From Nocardia vinacea NBRC 16497 (GTDB lineage: Bacteria; Actinomycetota; Actinomycetes; Mycobacteriales; Mycobacteriaceae), in contig NZ_BAGN01000180.1 in the NCBI RefSeq assembly GCF_000308835.1, forward strand, positions 16,371 to 80,370: a stretch of DNA of 64,000 bases, given 5' to 3'. The notes beneath the pieces were generated by a model. The model had not been told where the DNA came from, did not search any database, and saw only the letters and a program-made list of their open reading frames with translations. Position numbers and translations under genes: made by a program. Shown here one piece after another: positions 11,601 through 18,968 of the stretch (position 1 is its first letter; each line of letters begins with the position of its first letter).

Positions 11601-11991
11601 CCACCGCATTGTCGTTCATGAAACCGCCGACGAAGACGCCGATATCGCGACCCGCGATTCGTCCGGCCATTCCGCTATCGTCGAGCGCCTCCCACGCGAC
11701 CTCGAGCAGCAACCGCTGCTGCGGGTCCATGATCGAGGCCTCGCGCTGGGAGATACCGAAGAAGTCGGCATCGAACTCCCACAGCGACTGGGTCAGGAAT
11801 CCGCCACTGCGGGTGTACATCCGGCCGGGCGCGTCCGGATCCGGATCGTAGAACTTGTCGAGGCTCCAGCGGTCCGGCGGCACCTCGACGATGCCGTCAC
11901 CCTTGCGAATCAGGAAATCCCAAAAGGCGCCCGGCCCGTCGATTCCACCCGGAAATCGACAGCCGATGCCGACGATTGCTGCATCGGACAT
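5659..11991 (-). CDS. Reducing type I polyketide synthase, KS-AT-DH-ER-KR-ACP
   Basis: Single-module PKS of 2110 residues. Domains in order: KS about 1-425 (Cys173 in DTACSSS, His308 in HGTG, His348 in NIGHTE); AT about 520-820 (Ser613 in GHSVGE, later VPYHSHLMD, more like malonyl than methylmalonyl ATs); DH about 885-1160 (His914 in DHVVAGAVVLPG, Asp1072); ER about 1390-1720 (HGAAGGMGMAAVQ); KR about 1740-1960 (GGFGAFG, Lys1853, Tyr1892); ACP about 2015-2095 (Ser2053 in LGLDSLM). There is no thioesterase, methyltransferase or PPTase. The full reducing set suggests iterative use to make a fatty-acid-like chain. An upstream in-frame start at 12108 exists, but ATG 11991 has a GAGG site and begins directly at the KS motif. 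It is the first gene of the operon. Confidence 0.95.
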   Translation of the reverse strand: MSDAAIVGIGCRFPGGIDGPGAFWDFLIRKGDGIVEVPPDRWSLDKFYDPDPDAPGRMYTRSGGFLTQSLWEFDADFFGISQREASIMDPQQRLLLEVAWEALDDSGMAGRIAGRDIGVFVGGFMNDNAVGRNVVRSAINSHTPTSSSHTLLSARIAFLLDLHGPAMTIDTACSSSLVALHQAVRSLALGECDSAIVGGANAMLQPETFISMCKGRFLSVDGRCKSFDAAADGYGRGEGAGVVILKPLEAAVRDGDRIYAVVRGSGVNQDGRTLAIPVPNPVAQEELARRVHTSAGIAPHEIGYVEAHGTGTPVGDPAEMTALGKVYGAIDGRTEPLPVGSVKNNIGHTEAAAGVAGVIKAALTVHHRTIAPQARLDQLNPEIPFDELRLRVPMAAEPLVRPLVAVNSFGYGGTNAHALIGPAPAAVETRSGTTAVRLPILPLSARSESALRTLAAGLLAAADTEPLDTLTEAAWVRRAHHPLRTAFRCRNSGELRSQLAEFAAGGGQPPARAIAEGHTDPVFVFSGMGPQWWAMGRALLAGEGPGAELAREIDREFTELAGWSILEQMGRDEADSRIALTEIAQPANFLLQAALTAELAEFGIRPAVTVGHSVGEVTAAYISGALSLTEAVTVSYHRSRLQATTAGTGGMLAVGLTEAEARELLSDLDAVCVAAVNSPSAVTLAGDSQVLADLGEYLTAEGVFAKALRVEVPYHSHLMDSILDDLRTALATLAPRGTTVPAYSTVTGTQATQQDWGPQYWARNVRDQVRFADAIGELLDAGHRVFLEVGPHPVLSGSIREILVQQGITGAAISTLTRGGDDGENILTAIGELYRAGALDGDRLPGAIDPGAGHVDLPHYPWQRRFVWTQEPETELDRIGTPNGYAMLGDRTASVATEWEVQLSVSNLPWLRDHVVAGAVVLPGAAYLDAAMSAIARRTGRESFGLESVEFISPLVVDEHDVPVVRIGVEESTRRFTIQSRPADGGGWTLNAHGRLIEADVDATTVAIAPPADSVEVAVEELYESMAEYGLRYGPAFRLLSRVWVGTDSVVAQLDSSATSGQRHLAHPAIVDSALQCFAALYARTAATQANSGTDAEVVVPAAIAGIRWSGPIPVDPFVVLTRVPGNPLRADIRIASASGDVALAMSGVRFRTLTPQSALSEQLDGLFYEPVWEIVTDSAEPAMHDLPGAEEFLLVVNLGAEISQRAKEIANVRIRAEVVTVGEHASAADSEQLLDLLRTAHSRPEVERLRVVAVAGSELDGMRNVYGLAQVAQAIKALLSDELPLVVHAVVVTEHALCLPIDRFARLEHSVLTGARRELLNELPAGQWRLVDTEPASAAADILEQIYTDTTIDEVALRASARWTIRWRQTLTDRLAGWDVPRPLIDPEQSFRLDIPRSRLLPELALRTCDRVAPGPDEVEIRMQAVGLNYKDTLKVLGVLTEKELDGTFFGTEIGMDGYGVVTRVGSNITDIAPGDEISVVAPGIVQRYVTIRPDTGATTRMDIFPPGTFDPLHCTSVMPLFTAEIGLGELARVQPGETVLIHGAAGGMGMAAVQVALRMGARVIATAGTEQRRAQVRALGAHEVLGSRSIGFVDEVLRLTDGAGVDVVYSSAPGEILQQNFRVAGEFGRIVDIGKADIYGSGTIDLRPFDRNLAFFAVDIDRILARRPAQVRRAARRVVNAMYHGEYTALPNTPFALDQLTSAFETVARSAQIGRVVLDLREAHPAVRHIPGEFEFDPAASYLVTGGFGAFGLATARQLVRAGVRHLVLVGRSGASTDAAREQLARFANEGVDVREERVDVADYDAVADLVARIQAGGAPLRGVIHAAGVVNNTEIPEVTAESLREIFDPKVIGATNLDRATTAAGVELDLFVLYSSASGIAGLSPQLGYASANSALDALAWARRAQGRPALSVDWGFMRGDGGMADSRAVSRYAEMTGYGSLDMDFATLLLRECLRFDITQLALLDIDWAQWALAHRSSARAPRFVELVTAAGGGAAGTSALRAEILALDPEFRGEVVACLLAEQLAVVLGVDADTVDLATPTMELGLDSLMAMEFGARVVKSLGVKMSVLSIGAGLSLAGLGVKIAAQIAHEEAGTTNDSSVRTTA

Positions 11992-12114
11992 TGCGCAGTC
12001 CTCGATTTCTACCCTGAGCATTGAACGGTAGGCAGCATACTTTCGATATTCGATCGGCAGCACAAAATGGCTGAAACCTGTTGCAACGAGCACCGATCGG
12101 GTCCACATAGTGGA

Positions 12115-12257
12115 ATTACAGCGTTATCTGACAAGCCATGACATTGTTATCGCCGGGGCTGACAGTGTTATACGTCGGCGCACCTCACAGCGGACTCCAA
12201 GAATAACAATGTCATGGGTTCGAATAACAATGTAATTCGAACCCATGACATTGTTAT
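12115..12257. promoter_or_regulatory. Array of TetR-like operator dyads in the divergent PKS/SnoaL promoter region
   Basis: Six near-palindromic 13-mers fit ATnACAnnGTnAT or its complement: 12115-12127, 12138-12150, 12159-12171 (weaker), 12203-12215, 12224-12236 and 12245-12257. The best copies are ATAACAATGTCAT and ATGACATTGTTAT. Start-to-start spacings are 23, 21, 44, 21 and 21 bp, close to two helical turns or a multiple. They fill the gap between the PKS operon and the SnoaL-like gene. The TetR protein encoded at 12816-13523 is the obvious candidate ligand (inference). Confidence 0.7.
12203..12257. repeat. Perfect 22-bp inverted repeat with 11-nt spacer
   Basis: Arms 12203-12224 and 12236-12257 are exactly complementary. 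The spacer 12225-12235 contains most of another copy of the ATAACAATGT motif. It could act as paired operators; it could also fold as a hairpin in an RNA started upstream. Confidence 0.9.
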
Positions 12258-12266
12258 CCAAGTACG

Positions 12267-12815
12267 GTGTCGGCCATGAACTCTGGTGAATTCGCCCTCG
12301 ACCCGGCCGCCGAGCCCATCGAGGACACCGACTGGCTGCGCGAGTTCGTCGAGCGCTACATCGCCGGTTGGAACACCGGCGACGGCGACGCGGTAGCTGC
12401 CTGCGTCACCGAGGACACTCGCTGGCTCGACCCGTCCGAGGGCGAACCGATCATCGGCCGAGCCGGGGTCGCGAAGTTCGTCCACGACACCAAGCGGGCA
12501 TTTCCAGATGTCAGTTACACCACGGTCTTCGAGCCGGTCGTCACCTCGGACGCGCTGGCGGCGATCGTGCCGTGGCGGATGACGGGCACCCACCTCGGCA
12601 TGATCGATCCGCCCGGATTCGCCGGCACCAACAAGAAGTTCGATCTGTTCGTCGTCGACATCTGGCAGTTCCGCTCCGGACTCATCTGGCGCAGCAAGGC
12701 CACCTGGGATCTGAACGAACTACTGCTGCAACTCGAATTGCTGCCCAAGCGCAACGGTTTCGCCGAGCGAGCCATGGCCCGCGCCCAGCGCCTCGCGGTC
12801 AAACTCCGTGGCTGA
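12267..12815 (+). CDS. SnoaL-like/NTF2-fold protein
   Basis: This 182-residue single-domain protein (179 if started at ATG 12276) fits the SnoaL-like polyketide-cyclase/NTF2-like fold. An N-terminal helix (LREFVERYIAGWNTGDGDAV) precedes DTRWLDPSEGEPIIGRAGV and a beta-rich C-terminal half. SnoaL-like proteins include cyclases, hydrolases and isomerases, so the reaction is not fixed. No Shine-Dalgarno is visible and the last operator dyad ends 10 nt before the GTG, so a leaderless transcript is possible. It is transcribed away from the PKS operon and ends adjacent to the convergent TetR gene. Confidence 0.8.
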   Translation: MSAMNSGEFALDPAAEPIEDTDWLREFVERYIAGWNTGDGDAVAACVTEDTRWLDPSEGEPIIGRAGVAKFVHDTKRAFPDVSYTTVFEPVVTSDALAAIVPWRMTGTHLGMIDPPGFAGTNKKFDLFVVDIWQFRSGLIWRSKATWDLNELLLQLELLPKRNGFAERAMARAQRLAVKLRG

Positions 12816-13523
12816 TCACGTGTGCGGGCCGGTCAGCGCGGTGACCTGTTCGAGGGCACGCGCCACCGACCGCTCGATCGTCGTGCGTTCGGCGCCCATA
12901 CCGATCAGGATGTTCACGATCGAAGGCAACAGCACCTCCGACACCCCCTGGTCGCCGTACAGGCCGGCCATATCCAACTGGATGAACCCGTACAGCCCGG
13001 TCCAGAACTGTGCCGCGGCCGAGCGCTCATTCGTGCTGTGCAACAGATTCGCCGCCAGCGCCCGCCGGGTCGCGCGCACCACGAAATCGAAGCTCTCCGC
13101 GAAGTTCTCGAAGTCGGAATCGCTGCCATCGGCCAGCACATTGCCGCGGTGCACCTTCACCTCGGCCTTCGGCGACTCGGTGGCGAACATCAGCCGGAAC
13201 AATTCGGGTTTGCGCACCGCCTCATCCCGAAAGATGAAGCCGAGCACCAGGATTTCGGCGATCGGATCGTCGCTGACCTCGCATTCGGCCAGCCGCGCGA
13301 CCAATTGCGCGAAGCCTTCCGAGCCGACCGCCTGGATCAAGCCCGGCATACCGCTGAAGTTGGAGTAGATCGCCATGGTCGAGACCCCGCATATCCGCGC
13401 CACGCGACGCACGGTCAACGAGGCGAGTCCTTCCGTCGAGATGAGTTGAACTGTGGCCGCTATCAGGCGATCGCGCATCGAGCCGGTTGGTGCGGGCTCC
13501 AACGCTGTTGCAGTGTCGATCAT
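12816..13523 (-). CDS. TetR family transcriptional regulator
   Basis: The protein has 235 residues. The N-terminal HTH (residues about 17-60) reads RDRLIAATVQLISTEGLASL ... RRVARICGVSTMAIYSNFSG, a typical TetR DNA-binding domain; the remainder is a helical ligand-binding region. Its start lies 27 bp downstream of the MFS stop, so the two are probably cotranscribed. The likely targets are the repeated 13-bp dyads at 12115-12257 (inference from location and dyad shape). The ligand may be the polyketide product or an MFS substrate. Confidence 0.9.
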   Translation of the reverse strand: MIDTATALEPAPTGSMRDRLIAATVQLISTEGLASLTVRRVARICGVSTMAIYSNFSGMPGLIQAVGSEGFAQLVARLAECEVSDDPIAEILVLGFIFRDEAVRKPELFRLMFATESPKAEVKVHRGNVLADGSDSDFENFAESFDFVVRATRRALAANLLHSTNERSAAAQFWTGLYGFIQLDMAGLYGDQGVSEVLLPSIVNILIGMGAERTTIERSVARALEQVTALTGPHT

Positions 13524-13550
13524 TACCTCACCTAGCAGTGCTCGTCCTTG

Positions 13551-15185
13551 CTATGCCGCCGCGACGCCCAATTCCTCGGCGGTGATCTCTTCCAATGGCT
13601 TGCGCCGGGTTTCGACGATGAACCCGACGGCCACTACCGCCGCGATCGCGATCGGCGCCGCACTGATCAGCGCGGTCACGGTGATCGATGGCGTGGCCAC
13701 GGCGAGCACCACCAGCGCGATGACCAGCACACCGCCCGCCTTGGTCATGGCCGCCGCGACACCGCTGCCGCGCGACCTGATCCGGGTCGGGTAGATCTCC
13801 GCGCCATAGGCGACGATGACCGCGACCACCGAGCTCGAACCCCAGATCGGCACCACGAGAAGGGCATACAGCAGCGTGGTGTTGCCGGCGACGTGGTCAC
13901 CGAGGATTACGAAACCGCCGAGGGCGACGGCGAGCAGCGTGCTGAGCGTGATCAGCGTCCATTTGGTCGAGCGGTGGTAGCAGTAGGCGACCAGGAAGTT
14001 CAGCGGAAAACCGATCAGCGCGGAGTCACGCAGGATCTTGTCGGCGGTGACGCCGGTGAATCCAAGGCTGCGCAGATTCGTCGGCAGCCATAGCTGGAAG
14101 CCGTAGGTGACCAGTCCGACCCCGAGTCCCAAAAGCGCCAGCACGATGGTCATTCCGGCGAAGGGACGGCGCAGCAGCTGACCGAACCCACCCTGCAGAT
14201 CATCCTCGGCAGCGGTTTGCGGCTGCTCGACCTCGATGACCTCGGCATTGTATGTGCGCAGCACCTCTTCGGCCGCACGGTGCCTGCCGGTGGCGATCAG
14301 AAACCGCGGCGACTCCGGAATCCAGCGGACCAGCAGCACCAGCAGCAGTCCGGTGGGCAAGCCGATCAGCCACATGCTGCGCCAGCCGTAGGTCTCGCCG
14401 ATCGTCGAGGACAGCCAGCTGGTGATGACGTAGGCCCCCGCGATATCGCCGCCGATCAGCACCAGCAGCCAACCGCGGTGGCGCGCCGGAATGGTCTCCG
14501 AGAGCAGCGTGAAGGCGATCGGCAGCATCCCGCCCGCGCTCAGGCCCATGATGAAGCACATCGCGACATTCAGCTCGAAGCTCGGCATGGCGCCGCAGAT
14601 CGCGGTTCCCACGAAGAAGATTCCGGCCAGCAGGATCGCCGCCTTGCGGCCGATGCGGTCACCGAGCCAACCCCACAGGAACGACCCCAGCACCGTGCCG
14701 GTGATACCGGACAGCGGCAGCAGCGCCACCGGTAGCGCGTCCAGATGCGGGCTCGCCGGGGTGCGCAGGTGGTACTCGGCGCCGACACCAGGAACGACGA
14801 AGGCCAGGGTCGTCGGCTTCATCACGTCGATGGTGATCGCGGCGGCCATGATCAACAGCAGCACCACGTGCACGCGATTGAGCGGCGCGTCGTCGAGTGC
14901 CCGCACCCGCAGCCCGGCCACCGTGTCGTGCACAGCGCGCTGCGGGAACAGGCCATAAGTGGTGACGCCCAAACCGATCACGATCAGGATCATCCCGGTG
15001 ATCATGGCGCCGTCCATGGGCATGCCCGCCAACCGATAGCCCATGTCTCGGGCCATGAGATACATCGGAAGGTGCAGGGCGGTGCCGAGCACCGTCAACA
15101 CCAGACCGAACCAGAAAGCTCCCGTACGCCGACGGTTGACCGGACCCTCCGGTCGAGGCGCGATATCGACGGCATTCACATGCAT
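13551..15185 (-). CDS. MFS transporter with extra N-terminal membrane segments
   Basis: This 544-residue membrane protein contains a 12-helix MFS core with the loop motif GWLGDRIGRKAA after helix 2 and the RGSGVAAAMTKAGG segment late in the protein, as in sugar/aromatic-acid porters. Two extra hydrophobic segments precede the core (residues about 20-85). The ATG at 15185 has a GAGGG site 7 nt upstream; a GTG at 15209 is a weaker alternative. It sits upstream of the TetR gene and probably exports the product of the PKS locus or a related compound (inference). Confidence 0.88.
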   Translation of the reverse strand: MHVNAVDIAPRPEGPVNRRRTGAFWFGLVLTVLGTALHLPMYLMARDMGYRLAGMPMDGAMITGMILIVIGLGVTTYGLFPQRAVHDTVAGLRVRALDDAPLNRVHVVLLLIMAAAITIDVMKPTTLAFVVPGVGAEYHLRTPASPHLDALPVALLPLSGITGTVLGSFLWGWLGDRIGRKAAILLAGIFFVGTAICGAMPSFELNVAMCFIMGLSAGGMLPIAFTLLSETIPARHRGWLLVLIGGDIAGAYVITSWLSSTIGETYGWRSMWLIGLPTGLLLVLLVRWIPESPRFLIATGRHRAAEEVLRTYNAEVIEVEQPQTAAEDDLQGGFGQLLRRPFAGMTIVLALLGLGVGLVTYGFQLWLPTNLRSLGFTGVTADKILRDSALIGFPLNFLVAYCYHRSTKWTLITLSTLLAVALGGFVILGDHVAGNTTLLYALLVVPIWGSSSVVAVIVAYGAEIYPTRIRSRGSGVAAAMTKAGGVLVIALVVLAVATPSITVTALISAAPIAIAAVVAVGFIVETRRKPLEEITAEELGVAAA

Positions 15186-15367
15186 CACCGGACCCTCATC
15201 AGCCCCCACACACCAGTTACCGATCGGTATTACACACGAGTTCCGTGCCGGTGTGGGCTTTTTAATCTGTTCGGTATCAACAAGTTTCGGGGCGCGGCGG
15301 ACTTACCTATGAGAATGGTTACGACCACGGCCGGCTGGGTAACCTGCTGCGCCGATATCGTAAGCCG

Positions 15368-15385
15368 ATTCCCACCGATGGGAAT
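15368..15385 (-). terminator. Short hairpin downstream of the HPF gene
   Basis: A 7-bp inverted repeat ATTCCCA / TGGGAAT with a 4-nt loop lies 18 nt after the stop of the HPF/RaiA gene. It has no T-run, so terminator function is a weak inference. The rest of 15186-15402 holds no gene I can support. Confidence 0.3.
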
Positions 15386-15402
15386 ATGGTCGATTTTGTC
15401 TA

Positions 15403-15765
15403 TTATTCGACGCGCAAGTGCCTGATGGATTCGCCACCCTTTGTGTGGTGCAGGCGGCCGAAGCGACTCTCGAGGAGGTTGGCCATGGCGTCGGCGGCGC
15501 CGGTATAAGCCTCTTCGACCGTAGCCGCGCGGTGGGTTACGGCGACCGGAGGCTGACCGGATATCCGGGCCTCCAGTACGCACTGCTTATCGTCCGGACC
15601 GCCTTTATCGGCGTTCAGATCGGTCAGATGAACTTCCAGTCGAGTGAGCTGCTCATCGAATCGGTCGAGTGTCGAGGAGAGTGTCGATTCCACGCGCTCG
15701 GCCAGCGATGCGCCGCCGTGGATATTGCTGCCGGTGTTGACCTGAATCTGCACGAGCGTCTCCAA
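15403..15765 (-). CDS. Ribosome hibernation factor-like protein (HPF/RaiA family, short form)
   Basis: This 120-residue protein has the HPF/RaiA pattern: an N-terminal strand (METLVQIQVNTGSNI), a central helix (LAERVESTLSSTLDRFDEQL), paired strands (RLEVHLTDLN, CVLEARISG) and a C-terminal helix (EEAYTGAADAMANLLES). It lacks the long C-terminal dimerisation domain of long HPF, so it is of the short type. Family members bind the 30S decoding region and inactivate ribosomes in stationary phase or stress. It is monocistronic between two MFS genes. Confidence 0.8.
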   Translation of the reverse strand: METLVQIQVNTGSNIHGGASLAERVESTLSSTLDRFDEQLTRLEVHLTDLNADKGGPDDKQCVLEARISGQPPVAVTHRAATVEEAYTGAADAMANLLESRFGRLHHTKGGESIRHLRVE

Positions 15766-15873
15766 TCCGATAGGTGTCTGCCCACGGTTACCGACTCGCG
15801 AAGCGCGAACTCAGCAATCCGCCGGCAATGCCGACATTACTCGCACAGGTGTGCGCTCAGCAGATTCCCAGGT

Positions 15874-17202
15874 TCAGACCGTCTGCGCCGCCGCGACCGG
15901 TGGCGTCAGTTGCTGCGCATCGGGAACGACAGTGCCGCGCAACGAGGTTCCCGCGGTCTCGCGCAGGAACGACCAGGCGACGAGTCCGATCAGGCTGGCG
16001 CCCACCATATACGCGGCCGGGAACAGCGACCAGCCGGTCGATTCGATCGCCGCCTCGTTGACGAGCGGTGCGGTGCCGCCGAATGCCGCGGTGGAGATGT
16101 TGTAGCCGAGGGCGAAACCCGCATAGCGCACATGCGTCGGGAAGATGGCCGGGAAGGTCGAGCTGATCGTCGCCAACTGGGGGACGTACAGCAGGCCGAG
16201 CACGATGAATCCAGTGATGGCCCAACCGGTTCCCTGCCCCATCAGCCAGTACATGGGCAGCGCGAGTATCGCGAGTCCGACCAGCGAGACCAGCCAGAGC
16301 GGGCGGCGGCCCACCCGGTCGGACAGCCTGCCGAAGAACGGCAGCACGATCATCATCACCAACTGCCCGATCAGCATCATCGCGGTGGTGGTCGATTCGC
16401 CGACGCCGATGGTGTTCTGCAGGTAGGTCGGCTGATAGGTGAGCAGGGTGTAGTTCACCACGTTCAGGGCGACCACCAGACCGATCAGCGTCAGGGTTTC
16501 GCGGCGGTAGGTGGTCAGCACCTCCCACACGCCGCCCGGCGGGTGCGGTTGATCGGCCACCTCGGTGAACACGGGCGACTCGTTCAGATGCGAGCGCAGG
16601 TACCAGCCGATCAGGCCGAGCGGCACCGCGAACAGGAACGGCACGCGCCACCCCCAGTCGTGCATCGCATCCGAACCGAAGATGAGCTGACACAGCAGCA
16701 CGACCGCTGAGCCGCCGACGAACCCGCCGAGGGTGCCGAATTCCAGGAAGCTGCCGAGGAATCCACGCTTGCGGTCATTGGCGCATTCGGCCAGATATGT
16801 TGCGGCACCGCCATATTCGCCGCCGGTCGAGAAGCCTTGCACGACACGTAGGGCGATGAGCAGAACCGGCGCGAACCAACCGATCTGGGCATGGGTCGGG
16901 ATCAGGCCGATACATCCGGTAGCAGCGGCCATCAAAAGAATTGTGGTGGCCAGCACCACTTTTCGGCCGAGCCGGTCGCCGAGCGGTCCCCAGACCATGC
17001 CGCCGAGCGGGCGCAGCAGGAAGGAGATGGCGAACCCGAGCATGGTGCCGAGGGTGCCGAGTTCGCCCGGGAAGAACGCGTCGGTGAGATAGGTGGCGGT
17101 CGCGGCGTAGACGCCGTAGTCGAACCATTCGGTGGCATTGCCCATCGCGGAGGCGGCGACCGATCGGCGTAGCGTGTTCTTCTCCGATTCGCGATCCGTC
17201 AC
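15874..17202 (-). CDS. MFS transporter, metabolite:H+ symporter (ProP/ShiA-like)
   Basis: This 442-residue, 12-TM transporter starts with the family hallmark GNATEWFDYGVYAATATYL. It has the loop motif GDRLGRKVV and the helix-5 region RVVQGFSTGGEYGGAATYLAE. The family moves compatible solutes, dicarboxylates, shikimate or aromatic acids with protons, and the substrate cannot be assigned here. I prefer the GTG at 17202 because AGGAGG lies 5 nt upstream; the longer frame begins at a GTG at 17229. It is not clearly in an operon. Confidence 0.9.
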   Translation of the reverse strand: MTDRESEKNTLRRSVAASAMGNATEWFDYGVYAATATYLTDAFFPGELGTLGTMLGFAISFLLRPLGGMVWGPLGDRLGRKVVLATTILLMAAATGCIGLIPTHAQIGWFAPVLLIALRVVQGFSTGGEYGGAATYLAECANDRKRGFLGSFLEFGTLGGFVGGSAVVLLCQLIFGSDAMHDWGWRVPFLFAVPLGLIGWYLRSHLNESPVFTEVADQPHPPGGVWEVLTTYRRETLTLIGLVVALNVVNYTLLTYQPTYLQNTIGVGESTTTAMMLIGQLVMMIVLPFFGRLSDRVGRRPLWLVSLVGLAILALPMYWLMGQGTGWAITGFIVLGLLYVPQLATISSTFPAIFPTHVRYAGFALGYNISTAAFGGTAPLVNEAAIESTGWSLFPAAYMVGASLIGLVAWSFLRETAGTSLRGTVVPDAQQLTPPVAAAQTV

Positions 17203-17283
17203 CTGCGCCTCCTCAACAGCCCCGGTCACGGGCCTCGATTCGTTCGACCGGCCCGATCCGGTTTTCCGAGTGCGGGCACGGAA

Positions 17284-18843
17284 TTAACCGGTACCCAGGT
17301 TCCAAACCGGGCAAACAAGCGGCGGGCTCGCCGGGCCGGTGACGGGCCCGCCGCCACCTGCGGCATCTCGGACAAATGTGAGCATGGTCACACTTGCGTT
17401 TTTGGGCGACGAATGCTGTTCGTTATCAGCCGTCCTGGCGGCCGGATACCGGGCGCGATCGCCGCCTGAACGAGATGCCGCGAACACAGCCACGGACAGC
17501 CATGCGAACCAGTCGCCGAATCGCGCGTAGACCGTTTTGTCCGAGTCCAGGGGGATCGTGGCGAGCACCGATCGGGTCACTGTGACATCGGTCCGCGCCG
17601 ACGCCAGGATGTGACCGCGAGAATCGCTGGCCACGAGTTCGCCGAGTTGGGGTGCGCGCGCAATGCCGACACCGGATTCGACGCCGCGCATGACGGCCAT
17701 GCGGCTGTGCAACCAGCGATCGTTGATGAAGTCCAGAGCCGGGACCAGCAGTAATGTTGCCCCGCGGTTGCGGTTCTCGCGCACCAGATCCGGACCGTCC
17801 AGGTCGAAACACACTGCGAGCGACCAAGGTTCGCCCGGGATGCGCTGCCAGCCGGTACCCGGCTCGAGGTCGTCCTCCAGACCCGGAATCAAGCGGTGCT
17901 TGGCGTATTCGACGCCCGACGGGTAGGCGATGGCGGCGTTGACACTGATTCCGCCGGTGGTTTTCACGAGTCCCGCGACGACATGGATACCGCGCCGCGT
18001 GGCGACCTCGGTGAGCGGACCAGACAGTGCCGTCAGCGTCGATTCATCTGCGGTCCAAGCCTTTTCGGGGAGCACAACTACCTGTGCGCCCTGATCCGCG
18101 AGCCGATCGATCTCGCGCACCGCACGCGCGACCATATCGCGACCGTCTGCCGAATGCACCGGAACATATTCCGGCGGCGTGGAAACCGCGAGGAGCCCGA
18201 CGCGCACGGTATCCCGCTCCGGCGCAACGGCCAAGCGCCACCAGCCGAATGCACCTAGCGCAACGAGCAGCAGGGTGGTCGCGCTTGCGAAACGAAGCCG
18301 TTGCGCGCCAGTGACTTCGGGTGCCGTAAGTACAGCGATGGTCGCGGGCACCAGCATGATGAGGAAGCTTATTCCCCACGGACCGGTCAACGCCGCTGTC
18401 TGAATCAGCGGTAGTAGTTCGAATTGGGTGTAGGCAATGCTCCACCACGCACCGAACTGCCCCGCGAGCGATACCGAGAACTCGAATGCGACCCAACCGG
18501 TCGGCAGCGCAAGCACCGCCGAACCCGCACGGCCACGCAGCAACAGTGCACGCGTCATCACCACCAATCCGCCGAATACCGTGGCGGTTCCGCCTAGCAG
18601 CAGCAACGTGACGAGTACAGGTTGCTCGATCGTGTCGATGAAGTACGACCAATACCGCAATCCGCTCCCACACCATGCCAGGAATCCCGCGAGGAACGCC
18701 GTGACAGCATTGACGCGCGGAGCTATCAGCAGCGCCGGCAGTGGTGCGAGAAATACCAAGCCGGGCAACGGATGTAGGCCGGTGCCGAAATACCACAGCA
18801 GTGCCGACACCACGATGGCCGCCAGGACCGAGTAACGCTTCAT
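17284..18843 (-). CDS. Apolipoprotein N-acyltransferase-like membrane protein with CN-hydrolase domain
   Basis: The protein has 519 residues. About seven N-terminal hydrophobic segments (residues 5-215) precede a nitrilase-superfamily domain with the catalytic triad visible: Glu in VVLPEKAW, Lys in YAKHRLIPGLED and Cys in LAVCFDLDGPD. One more hydrophobic stretch (WFAWLSVAVFAAS) follows, then a polar tail of about 50 residues. The layout matches Lnt, which N-acylates lipoproteins at the outer face of the membrane, but divergence and the lack of lgt/lsp neighbours leave another amidase or acyltransferase role open. The ATG at 18843 has a GGAG site 6 nt upstream. Confidence 0.78.
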   Translation of the reverse strand: MKRYSVLAAIVVSALLWYFGTGLHPLPGLVFLAPLPALLIAPRVNAVTAFLAGFLAWCGSGLRYWSYFIDTIEQPVLVTLLLLGGTATVFGGLVVMTRALLLRGRAGSAVLALPTGWVAFEFSVSLAGQFGAWWSIAYTQFELLPLIQTAALTGPWGISFLIMLVPATIAVLTAPEVTGAQRLRFASATTLLLVALGAFGWWRLAVAPERDTVRVGLLAVSTPPEYVPVHSADGRDMVARAVREIDRLADQGAQVVVLPEKAWTADESTLTALSGPLTEVATRRGIHVVAGLVKTTGGISVNAAIAYPSGVEYAKHRLIPGLEDDLEPGTGWQRIPGEPWSLAVCFDLDGPDLVRENRNRGATLLLVPALDFINDRWLHSRMAVMRGVESGVGIARAPQLGELVASDSRGHILASARTDVTVTRSVLATIPLDSDKTVYARFGDWFAWLSVAVFAASRSGGDRARYPAARTADNEQHSSPKNASVTMLTFVRDAAGGGGPVTGPASPPLVCPVWNLGTG

Positions 18844-18941
18844 CGAGAGCTCCACATTCGATCGGATGCTCTTCGATGCTCCCGCCGCTCACCCCTCCTC
18901 CACATCGCCCGCAAGAGCGAACCCCACCTCACTCCCAGGAC

Positions 18942-18964
18942 CCGCATACCCACAAAGAATGCGG
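18942..18964 (-). terminator. Hairpin downstream of the response-regulator gene
   Basis: CCGCAT / ATGCGG arms with an 11-nt loop lie just after the response-regulator stop on the minus strand. The stem is short and has no clear U-tract. Confidence 0.3.
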
Positions 18965-18968
18965 TGGT

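Noticed and set aside
5659..11991. Enediyne PKS (PksE)
   Set aside because: Domain order and the presence of an ER and C-terminal ACP, with no C-terminal PPTase domain, exclude PksE despite the enediyne-like neighbours.
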